Assembly: GCA_964619405.1 (NCBI GenBank) | Contig: CAZUCF010000001.1 | Coordinates: 1-64,000 of the forward strand | Direction: 5' to 3' | DNA: 64,000 nucleotides | Source: JABIDZ01 sp964619405 | GTDB taxonomy: Archaea; Iainarchaeota; Iainarchaeia; Iainarchaeales; JAAZKV01 | Shown here: positions 25,757 to 32,924 of the stretch, one piece after another | Position numbering within the stretch: position 1 is the first letter of the stretch | How the letters are laid out: every line of letters begins with the position of its first letter | The notes under the pieces: model-generated | What the model saw: only the letters and a program-made list of their open reading frames with translations | What the model was told of the DNA's origin: nothing | Database searches by the model: none | Translations under genes and position numbers: made by a program

Positions 25757-27424
25757 TCAGTTTATTGGAAACTCAAACAAAACAACTGGTTTTTTTAAGC
25801 CAAATGCTTGTTCGGTTTTCTTGTTAATTAAACCAATAAAACCTTTTTTCCCATTAACAATTATTTCTGCGCCAATTTCTAAAAAAGAATAATTTTTTTT
25901 GTTAATTGTTGTTTTGAAACCAGCGTATTCTGTAATAGTTATTAGCATTGATTTTATTTTTGTGAAATCAACATTTGTTCCTGTTAAAGCAACACACAAA
26001 TTGTTTGTTTCAATTACACCATTATCTTTGCTTGAATCTAGTTCAAGACAAGAACCTATTTCAAATACTCCTTGAGGATACAATTGGGATTTGTTTTTTG
26101 ACAAAAAAGATAATACTTGCGGAGTAATTCTTTTTCTTAAAATAGAATAGTTTTGTGAAACAGGGTTAGCTATCTCAACAAAAGAATCCACTTCCTCAAA
26201 TAATTGCATGTTTTCTGATTGAATTTCTTTTGAAGTTAAATTATAAGTTTGTATTTCTTGTAAACCCAAACCAATACAACCCTCTCGAACAAAATCATTT
26301 AACAAAATTTCGGGTCTTTGTGAGCCAACAACACTCAACTCTATTTTTTTAGGAACAATATTATTATACCCAAAAGAAATTAACAAGTCCTCAATAACAT
26401 CAACGGCGTGAAAAATATCTCTTCGGTAAGAAGGATGCTCAGCAATTACTTTACTTCCTTTTATGATAACATTGTATCTTGCTTTTTCTAGCAAGGATTT
26501 TATTTCAGAGTCTTTTAATTTTAAACCAGTTTTCTTTTCAATCAAATTTTTTTCAAAAACAATTTTTTTTGTTTCAAATAACGGGGTAAGAATACTTTTT
26601 TTTCCAGGATAAGGTTTTTTTGTCAATGGAAAATTTATTTTACAAGATTCAATTTTTCCACCCCTATCAGCAAGAGCCATGCACATTACTTCAAGAGCAG
26701 TTTCAATATTATCCCAGTTAAAACCAGTTACTTCAATAAAAAGATTCTTTGTGTTTTCTGTAACCTTTCCTGTTATTTGAGAATTAATTATTGGCGGCAT
26801 TGATGCAACAGTATTATTTGAGTCAATAACTATTGGATAATATTTTACTCCTTCAAGCAAATGTTTGTATGATTTTCCTTTTTCATGTTGCAAGAGTATT
26901 TCACTTGGCCGCATTGGAACCTTCCATTCAAGAGGAATAAATTCTATTTCTTCATCTTTAAAACCTTTATAATAAACAGGGGGTTTCATTATATCCAAAT
27001 CATATAATCCTATACCAGCTTCTTTTCTTTTCCTACCAAAAGTTTCACCAACTTTTTCTTGTAATTGAACCATTTGAATAATAAAATCATTATCAATTAT
27101 AACATTTCTTACAACAGCACAAGCAATCAAAGGCCTTATTTTTTCAATATTGTTATCAATAAAAACTTCAATGCTTCCTTTTTTTACTTCATATTTTCTT
27201 ATCCCTTTTTCTTTACCAATCCTCGCTTTTATTTCTCTTGCTAGTCCTTCAGTTGACCACAAGTCGGGACGATTTGTTTCTTTACAATCAATTTTTAGCA
27301 AGTCATCCTCATAAAAATCTATTTCCCCTTTAACAAATTCAAGTGCTTCTTCTAACTCTGTTTTTGAAAATTTTTTTCCAACTAATTTTTCAAAATCTTT
27401 TTTTGATACTTCAAGTGTAGGCAT
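25757..27424 (-). CDS. pheT: Phenylalanyl-tRNA synthetase beta subunit
   Basis: A 555-residue archaeal-type PheRS beta chain, which binds tRNA and edits misacylated Tyr. The N-terminus MPTLEVSKKDFEKLVGK, the ETNRPDLWSTEGLAREIKARIG block, the B3/B4-like editing region with the MPPIINSQITGKV motif, the B5 region (HPSYRRDIFHAVDVIEDLLI) and the catalytic-like domain (EIQTYNLTSKEI, ANPVSQNYSILRKRITPQVL) occur in the usual order. It lacks the long bacterial N-terminal tRNA-binding and C-terminal anticodon-binding domains, as expected for archaea. pheS is immediately upstream on the same strand with a 71-base gap, so the two subunits are coexpressed. Confidence 0.94.
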   Translation of the reverse strand: MPTLEVSKKDFEKLVGKKFSKTELEEALEFVKGEIDFYEDDLLKIDCKETNRPDLWSTEGLAREIKARIGKEKGIRKYEVKKGSIEVFIDNNIEKIRPLIACAVVRNVIIDNDFIIQMVQLQEKVGETFGRKRKEAGIGLYDLDIMKPPVYYKGFKDEEIEFIPLEWKVPMRPSEILLQHEKGKSYKHLLEGVKYYPIVIDSNNTVASMPPIINSQITGKVTENTKNLFIEVTGFNWDNIETALEVMCMALADRGGKIESCKINFPLTKKPYPGKKSILTPLFETKKIVFEKNLIEKKTGLKLKDSEIKSLLEKARYNVIIKGSKVIAEHPSYRRDIFHAVDVIEDLLISFGYNNIVPKKIELSVVGSQRPEILLNDFVREGCIGLGLQEIQTYNLTSKEIQSENMQLFEEVDSFVEIANPVSQNYSILRKRITPQVLSFLSKNKSQLYPQGVFEIGSCLELDSSKDNGVIETNNLCVALTGTNVDFTKIKSMLITITEYAGFKTTINKKNYSFLEIGAEIIVNGKKGFIGLINKKTEQAFGLKKPVVLFEFPIN

Positions 27425-27495
27425 AATATCACCAATAATAAATTAATTAAAAACTCCGTTCAAATAATATATTTCAAAAAAACAAAATTTATTTT

Positions 27496-28932
27496 TCAAA
27501 TTAAAACACCTTTTGCATTTCTTAAGTAACCCAAATCCTCAGCAAATAAATATCTAATATCTTTTATTCCCAATTTAAACATTGCTAGTCTATCAATCCC
27601 CATCCCCCAAGCAATTGCTTCTCCTTTTATACCCAAATTTTCTAACATTTCTGGCCGAAACATTCCGGCTCCTGCAAACTCAATCCAACCCATTTCAGGG
27701 TGCTTTGCTGATAATTGAACTGATGGTTCAGTAAAAGGATAATAATCAGGAAAAAATTTTACTTTCTCTGCTCCTGCTATTTCAATTGCAAAATCCTTTA
27801 ACATTCCAAGCAAGTGTTTAAAATTAAGATTTTCTCCAACAACAAACCCTTCCATTTGATTAAACTCTAGTAAGTGTGTTGCATCAAGAACATCCGGCCT
27901 AAAACAACGAGCAATCGCAAAATATTTGTTAGGTATTTTTACTCCTTGCACTAATTGTCTTGCTGAATGAGCAGTACCATGCGCAGCAGGCATTAATTTA
28001 GAAGCAATATTAATATCCCAATTATACCCCCAACCCGTACTCTTTGACTTGCCACCATTCTCATGCGCAGCTTTTATTGCATTAACTTTTTCTTTACTTG
28101 GAAGCTTTCCTTTAGAAGGTTGTTTTAATTGGTAAGTATCAGTCCAAGTTCTAGCAGGATGGTTTTGTGGTTGGAATAAAACATCAAAATTATAAAATTC
28201 TGGAACAATAAGCGGAGAAAACATTTCATTAAAACCCAGTGCAACTAGTTTGCTTCGAATTTGATTTAAGAATTGAATATAAGGTGCTTTTTTTCCCAAA
28301 AATATTTTTGGGACAGGCGCGTTAACATCAAAAATCCTTTCAATTTTTTCGGACAACAATACTTTTTTAGCATCAAAACCTTTTTTTGTAATAATAATTA
28401 GTCGTTCAACAAAAACTTTTTTCTCAATTAAACTTCTATCGAACAATTCTTTTAAATCATTTCCAGAAATCTGTTCACCAAGCGAAATTGATTTTAACAA
28501 ATTACTCAAATCATTAATTGTGTTTTCTTCATCAACACCAGTCAAAGAAATTTTTCCGTTAGAAATAACAATAAAAGCATTTTTTTTGTTTAAACCAAGC
28601 GCAACATTAAATTCTTTGGAATCCAAACCAGATTTTTTTTGTAAATCTTCAAATGACGCAACACCATTCATTTTTTTTAATTCATTCAAAAAAATTATTT
28701 CAGGCATTCCTTTTTTCAAAGATTGTTTGCCTTTATCAGAAAGAAAATATTTTTCTGATTCATTCTCAAAAATTTTTGCAAAACCTTTTTCTTGTAACCA
28801 CGCGCCAGCTCTTCTAATTGAATCAATACTTAACGAATTGTCTTGCAGTTCATCAAAACTCTTTTTTGAATCATCTAACTTTTTTAGCAAGTTCCTCTCA
28901 ATATCACTCAATTGTTTTATTTCCTCAAGCAT
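27496..28932 (-). CDS. pheS: Phenylalanyl-tRNA synthetase alpha subunit
   Basis: A 478-residue catalytic chain of archaeal PheRS. The N-terminal ~200 residues contain winged-helix repeats (LLKKLDDSKKSFDELQ). The class II core starts near 260 with motif 2-like HPARTWTDTYQL, HGTAHSARQLVQGV, IARCFRPDVLDATHLLEFNQ and FFPDYYPFTEPSVQ, and ends with motif 3 GMGIDRLAMFKLGIKDIR. The frame extends 117 codons further upstream, but that part is hydrophobic noise that crosses a TATA region and another gene; the true start is ATG at 28932 (MLEEIKQLSDIE), typical for the family. Confidence 0.94.
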   Translation of the reverse strand: MLEEIKQLSDIERNLLKKLDDSKKSFDELQDNSLSIDSIRRAGAWLQEKGFAKIFENESEKYFLSDKGKQSLKKGMPEIIFLNELKKMNGVASFEDLQKKSGLDSKEFNVALGLNKKNAFIVISNGKISLTGVDEENTINDLSNLLKSISLGEQISGNDLKELFDRSLIEKKVFVERLIIITKKGFDAKKVLLSEKIERIFDVNAPVPKIFLGKKAPYIQFLNQIRSKLVALGFNEMFSPLIVPEFYNFDVLFQPQNHPARTWTDTYQLKQPSKGKLPSKEKVNAIKAAHENGGKSKSTGWGYNWDINIASKLMPAAHGTAHSARQLVQGVKIPNKYFAIARCFRPDVLDATHLLEFNQMEGFVVGENLNFKHLLGMLKDFAIEIAGAEKVKFFPDYYPFTEPSVQLSAKHPEMGWIEFAGAGMFRPEMLENLGIKGEAIAWGMGIDRLAMFKLGIKDIRYLFAEDLGYLRNAKGVLI

Positions 28933-29033
28933 AAGAAAACAAGGATTATTTGTTATTTTAAAGCTTTTTATATGCAAAAAACTCAAAAACAAATTATTTA
29001 AATAATCTGTTGAACTAATTAGATGTGATAATA

Positions 29034-29297
29034 ATGGGTGAAACAAGTAAAAAATTTGATGAATGGTACAAAAAAATACAAGATTATTTAACAAAAAAAA
29101 TAGGGACTTTTGTGGCATTCTTGTTTGTCTTGTATGCACTGGGTGCTTTAACCGCAATAACAATAATGACAAAATTCCCACAACACGCATTTTTAGTAGC
29201 ATTAATACCAGCAATAGCAGGAATAATTGCTTACTATAATAGGGCTTTTGCAACAGCAGTTTTTTTCTTGTTAATAATAGCAATGTTCTTATTATAA
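29034..29297 (+). CDS. Small three-helix membrane protein
   Basis: An 87-residue protein starting with the ATG at 29034 (MGETSKKFDEWYKKI). A frame extension of three codons to a GTG at 29025 is possible. After a short charged helix there are three hydrophobic segments (TFVAFLFVLYALGALTAI, FLVALIPAIAGIIAYY and ATAVFFLLIIAMFLL). TTATTTAAATAA at about 28994-29005 is a good TATA box, giving a nearly leaderless transcript. It is divergent from pheS and 58 bases before the pilin-like cluster. No family is recognised. Confidence 0.72.
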   Translation: MGETSKKFDEWYKKIQDYLTKKIGTFVAFLFVLYALGALTAITIMTKFPQHAFLVALIPAIAGIIAYYNRAFATAVFFLLIIAMFLL

Positions 29298-29355
29298 AAA
29301 TTCAACAATCAACGAAAAAACAGTTTGCTTTTTAATATTGAAATAAAAAAAATTA

Positions 29356-29865
29356 TTGATGAAAAACAAGGGATTATTTTCTTTCATGCTCTTCCTAGTA
29401 TTATTAATAATAATATTAGAATTATCAATTTTTTTACAAAAAAACGAATCAGATTTTGAGAAAACAAAAAACGAGTTAATAAAACTAGAAGAGTCTAACA
29501 AACAAAGAACAATAATAGAAGAAAATATTGACAAAATAATTAAAATAAAATTAGAAGAACAAATATTAAAAAATAATTCAAATATTTTTGTCGCACAAAA
29601 AGAAATTAACACAAAACTCTTTGAATATTTAAAAGAACGAGCAAAAGCAACAGATATTTTTTTTGAAAACGAGAAAGAACTTTCAATTGAATACTTAAAT
29701 CAAAATAGTGTTATTTCAATAATCCAAATAAAAGACATTACTTACGCAGAATATTTTTTCACATCAAATATTTTAAAAACCAATATTGTTTCATCAAAAA
29801 TTGGTAACAAGATCAAAGTGTTTTTTAGAATCCCTGTTGATTATACAATAAAAGTGGTTAAATGA
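29356..29865 (+). CDS. Membrane-anchored pilin-like or minor pilin protein
   Basis: A 169-residue protein with an N-terminal hydrophobic helix (LFSFMLFLVLLIIILELSIFL) right after a basic MKNKG start, followed by a Glu/Lys/Ile-rich coiled coil (residues 30-80) and a C-terminal beta-rich region (NKIKVFFRIPVDYTIKVVK). The order, short basic leader then helix then soluble part, is that of archaeal prepilin-like proteins, though the QxxxEYL motif is missing. It is the first of four tightly linked genes (overlaps of 4, 29 and 8 bases), indicating an operon for a surface assembly. Confidence 0.6.
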   Translation: MMKNKGLFSFMLFLVLLIIILELSIFLQKNESDFEKTKNELIKLEESNKQRTIIEENIDKIIKIKLEEQILKNNSNIFVAQKEINTKLFEYLKERAKATDIFFENEKELSIEYLNQNSVISIIQIKDITYAEYFFTSNILKTNIVSSKIGNKIKVFFRIPVDYTIKVVK

Positions 29866-30191
29866 ATAATTCGTTAGAAGCAATAATATCAATAACAGCA
29901 ATACTTATTTTTATAACAATTATTTTATTTGGTTTATCAATTTATAAAAACCGGTTAAATGAAAGCGAACAATCTTTTTCAACAAAAACTAATTCTAATA
30001 ATTGTGCAATAATAATTGATTCTTTTTTCTCTAATAGCGCAGAAGAATACAATACTGAATTTAAATGCAATGGAAAAAAAAATTTTGTTTTTTTTAAACA
30101 AAATATTTTTTTAAAAAAAAGTTTTGTTTTAACAAAAATAAAAAAAGAAAAAATGTTGGAGATTGAAACAAATGAACATTATATTAATTGA
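29862..30191 (+). CDS. Short pilin-like membrane protein, second of the cluster
   Basis: A 109-residue protein: MNNSLEAIISITAILIFITI begins with a short polar leader containing the SLEA block, followed at once by a hydrophobic helix. The remainder is Lys/Phe/Asn-rich with two Cys (NSNNCAIIID, TEFKCNGKK). The leader with Glu before the helix is compatible with a processed prepilin-like signal. The start overlaps the preceding stop by four bases, and the downstream gene begins inside it. Confidence 0.58.
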   Translation: MNNSLEAIISITAILIFITIILFGLSIYKNRLNESEQSFSTKTNSNNCAIIIDSFFSNSAEEYNTEFKCNGKKNFVFFKQNIFLKKSFVLTKIKKEKMLEIETNEHYIN

Positions 30192-30657
30192 ATCTAAAAA
30201 AGGATTTATTTTTACAAGCGATGCGATAATAACAACAATAATAATACTTTTTGCAATTTTTGTATTTATTTTTTTAATAAACAATAACCTTGCTTTAGCA
30301 AGCCAATTTGAAAAAGAAAAATACTTAGAAGAAAAAACAATTTTTGTTGCAGATTCTTTTGTAAAAAATTTTGATTCAGAAAATAGTTTGTTAGGTGCCT
30401 GCAAAATAAATAATGAAAGAAAAAGAGTTTTGAGTAATGAAATAAATTCTGAAAACTTTTCAAAAATATTTTCATTAGAAATAAATGATTTTTTTATTGA
30501 GAAAATAGAATTTGAAAATGCTTTTCAAAAAAATATTATTTATCAAAATAAAGAAACACAAAATTTTACAACTAATAATTGTATTTCAATAAAAAGATTT
30601 GTTCTTTTAGAAAATATTAAAACAATTTTTTATTTCAAAGGGTGTTTAAATGAATAA
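30163..30657 (+). CDS. Pilin-like membrane protein, third of the cluster
   Basis: A 164-residue protein. KKGFIFTSDAIITTIIILFA is a basic leader followed by a long hydrophobic helix with the GF-x-x-S/T-x-D/E spacing of prepilin-like proteins. A long polar C-terminal part contains Cys residues (LLGACKINNERK, TTNNCISIKRF, FKGCLNE). The ATG at 30172 (MNIILIESKKGF) is an alternative start that shortens the overlap with the previous gene. It overlaps the next gene by eight bases. Confidence 0.6.
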   Translation: MKQMNIILIESKKGFIFTSDAIITTIIILFAIFVFIFLINNNLALASQFEKEKYLEEKTIFVADSFVKNFDSENSLLGACKINNERKRVLSNEINSENFSKIFSLEINDFFIEKIEFENAFQKNIIYQNKETQNFTTNNCISIKRFVLLENIKTIFYFKGCLNE

Positions 30658-30997
30658 AAAAGGTTTTGTAATTTCACTTGAAGCTGGTTTTTCATTAATA
30701 ATGTTTTCATTATTATTGTTAAGCATTTCTTTTCCAAAAAATGAATCATTCAAAGAATTAATAATATTACAACAAGAAAACGATTTGTTAAAAGTTTGGA
30801 GCAAACAATTCCCAACCGAAACAGATATTCTAAATGATTCACAAAAAATGTTTGAAAATGCAAGCATAATTGTTAACGAAAAAGAATTTCAAATAGGAAA
30901 AAAATGTTTTGGAAATAATGTTTCTAGTTCGGCAGAAATTTTTGACAATCAATTAAACAAAAAAAGCATCAGAATAATTGTTTATACTAATTGCTAA
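30650..30997 (+). CDS. Pilin-like membrane protein, fourth of the cluster
   Basis: A 115-residue protein whose start, MNKKGFVISLEAGFSLIMFS, matches the prepilin leader pattern: a short basic leader, Gly-Phe, then Ser-Leu-Glu-Ala and a hydrophobic helix. The C-terminal part has two Cys (KKCFGNN and YTNC at the very end). It completes the four-gene operon. The four proteins are similar in layout but not in sequence, as expected for minor pilins that cap or initiate a filament. A 130-bp repeat lies 74 bases downstream. Confidence 0.62.
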   Translation: MNKKGFVISLEAGFSLIMFSLLLLSISFPKNESFKELIILQQENDLLKVWSKQFPTETDILNDSQKMFENASIIVNEKEFQIGKKCFGNNVSSSAEIFDNQLNKKSIRIIVYTNC

Positions 30998-31070
30998 TAT
31001 TTTTTCTAAACAGAAAACAAAAAAAAATAATTTATAAAAAATAAAAATACAAATAAAAAACTCACAAAAA

Positions 31071-31200
31071 AAGTGAATTACCACACCCTAAAGGGTGTGG
31101 CTTCTGCTGGTTTACAGCAGAAGTATTCACTTTTCCGTCAACGGAAAAGAAATCTCAAACTCCAACGTAAACGTTGGAGATTTCTTTTGGGTTGATTAAA
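31071..31200 (+). repeat. 130-bp multi-hairpin element, copy 2
   Basis: It is identical over all 130 bases to the element at 16080-16209, with the same four hairpins. It occupies the middle of the 307-base spacer (30998-31304) between the pilin-like operon and the convergent class III prepilin gene. The rest of that spacer is AT-rich and holds no gene I can recognise. Confidence 0.85.
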
Positions 31201-31304
31201 GTAAAAATAAAAAATTCAAAAAAAAATAAAAAATTCAATTTAATCAATTTAGAATTAATTATTTTTTATATTTAATAATTAATTAATTTTTATTTAATAA
31301 TTAA

Positions 31305-31718
31305 TTATTCAAAAGATATTATTGTTTTACCAAATTTTTTTTCAACAATAATTTTAAATTTTGAATTAAAACTTTTTTCAATAGTTTTTTGTGACGATGA
31401 CAATTTAATTGAAATACTTTTTTTTGTATTATAAATTATTAATTCGTTATTAATTGTTTTCAAAAAAATTTCTTTTGAAGGCAAAAAATAGAATTCTTTT
31501 TTTGAACCATCTGATAAAAACAAAAACAATTCATCTTGTTCAGAAACCTTTTCAGATATTTGATTTACTAACAAAGAATCATTTAACACAAGGAAATCAT
31601 TAACAATAACATTTATTGTTGGAATAATTATTAATAATGAGGAAAAAAACGCAGAAACCAATAACAAATACTCTAATGATACCTGCGCTTTCTTCTCAAA
31701 ATTCTTTTTTGATTTCAT
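31305..31718 (-). CDS. Class III prepilin-like protein
   Basis: A 137-residue protein. The leader KKAQVSLEYLLLVSAFF fits the archaeal class III signal peptide pattern, in which the prepilin peptidase cuts just before the Q-x-x-x-E-Y-L motif. The hydrophobic helix is followed by a beta-rich soluble domain (DELFLFLSDGSKKEFYFLP, FKIIVEKKFGKTIISFE). The start overlaps the stop of the upstream prepilin gene by four bases (ATGA). It is probably an extracellular pilus or minor pilin subunit. Confidence 0.8.
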   Translation of the reverse strand: MKSKKNFEKKAQVSLEYLLLVSAFFSSLLIIIPTINVIVNDFLVLNDSLLVNQISEKVSEQDELFLFLSDGSKKEFYFLPSKEIFLKTINNELIIYNTKKSISIKLSSSQKTIEKSFNSKFKIIVEKKFGKTIISFE

Positions 31719-31894
31719 ATATCATCAATTTTTTTGAACACATCTTCAGCGGTTTTTTCTAATTTTTGTGAGCCTTGCGTAGAAGTGGCTTGTAATTGGC
31801 TAACAAGAACCAATACAACAGCTACTACTGCAGCAAGCACAATAATTAGTTCAACCGAGATTTGTGCTTTTTCTTCAAACAAAATCTTATCCAT
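31715..31894 (-). CDS. Short class III prepilin
   Basis: A 59-residue protein beginning at ATG 31894 (MDKILFEEKAQISVELIIVL). A longer frame to 32026 exists, but the class III motif KAQISVEL must lie near the N-terminus, so this start is preferred. After the helix there is only a short polar tail (QATSTQGSQKLEKTAEDVFKK), as in minimal pilins. It is cotranscribed with the gene at 31305 (four-base overlap) and divergent from the M50 protease gene, with a shared AT-rich promoter region of about 100 bases. Confidence 0.8.
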   Translation of the reverse strand: MDKILFEEKAQISVELIIVLAAVVAVVLVLVSQLQATSTQGSQKLEKTAEDVFKKIDDI

Positions 31895-32000
31895 GAAATA
31901 AAAAATATTTTTTGCATTTAAAAAACAATAATATGAATTCGTTAAATGACGAAAACTTTTGAAACTAATACATAAAAATCTTTGCTGGTTTTTAATATTT

Positions 32001-32678
32001 ATGACTGATGAAGAAGTTTGGGACAAAAATAGTAACAGTTATGTCAGCATTAATACAAAAAAAAGAAAGCAAAAAAATTTTTGGTATTTTTCAAAAAAAG
32101 AAAAAATTGATTTAATTATTAGTTGGATCACATTGAGCATTGCTTTTACTTGGTTAATCCAAAATCGTTTCTTGGGAATACCAGAACTAGGTTTTCAAAC
32201 AGCTTTAAGTATTGCAGTGCCAGTTGGTTTTATTGCGGTTGGAACAGGATTTGTTTTACACGAACTAGCACACAGACAAGCAGCAAGACACTTTGGTTTT
32301 GTTTCAGAGTACAGGGCATGGTATCCAATGCTAGTAATCGCAATAATATTCGCTGTTTTCACAGGATTTATTTTTGCTGCACCAGGAGCAACATATTTTT
32401 TTGGCCACAATGTTTCAAGAAAACAAGATGGCATAATATCTGTTGCAGGCCCAACAACCAATATTATTGCAGGAATAATTTTGTTAGCAATGTCAATGAT
32501 AATTAAAGATAGTTTGATAGCAGTAATTTTTTTGTTTACATCAACAATAAATTTTTGGTTTGCTTTTTTTAATTTGTTACCAATTTGGGTTCTAGATGGG
32601 AAAAAAGTTCTTGCTTGGAAACCAGAACTCTGGTTAATATTAATTGGGATAGCAACTTTTTTTGTTTTCTTCATGTAA
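32001..32678 (+). CDS. Site-2-protease-like M50 membrane metalloprotease
   Basis: A 225-residue integral membrane protein. The zinc motif HELAH occurs in VLHELAHRQAARHFGF inside a transmembrane helix, and the third ligand lies in NLLPIWVLDGKKVLAW (the conserved LDG). Further hydrophobic helices lie at about 35-60, 100-125, 150-172 and 205-225. Members cleave membrane proteins within the bilayer for regulation or quality control. The frame extends 14 codons upstream, but ATG at 32001 directly after TTTAATATTT fits better. No anti-sigma-like substrate is adjacent; the short prepilin gene is divergent. Confidence 0.88.
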   Translation: MTDEEVWDKNSNSYVSINTKKRKQKNFWYFSKKEKIDLIISWITLSIAFTWLIQNRFLGIPELGFQTALSIAVPVGFIAVGTGFVLHELAHRQAARHFGFVSEYRAWYPMLVIAIIFAVFTGFIFAAPGATYFFGHNVSRKQDGIISVAGPTTNIIAGIILLAMSMIIKDSLIAVIFLFTSTINFWFAFFNLLPIWVLDGKKVLAWKPELWLILIGIATFFVFFM

Positions 32679-32924
32679 AAAAAATAATAACAATAAATTA
32701 TTAATAAAAAAATAAAAATAAATAAAAAAAAATAAAATAATAAACAAAAAAATAAAAAAAATTAGATTAAAAATAAAAAATTCAAAATTCACATTAAAAA
32801 ATATTAAAAAAATAAATTATTAATAAAAAAAATAAAATTTTAAACAAAAGAATTAAAATTATTCAAAAAATCAAAAATTGTTAAAAAAAATAATTAATAA
32901 TTATTTAAAAAAAAGAATTTTAGT

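Noticed and set aside
28933..29283. 117-codon upstream extension of the pheS frame
   Set aside because: It is hydrophobic, low in coding character, overlaps the small membrane gene on the other strand and its TATA box, and the family start is at 28932.
32679..32924. A/T-only tandem repeats between the M50 and Cdc48/VAT genes
   Set aside because: The stretch is simple AAAAATAAA-type low complexity with no consistent repeat unit; it is an ordinary AT-rich convergent spacer.
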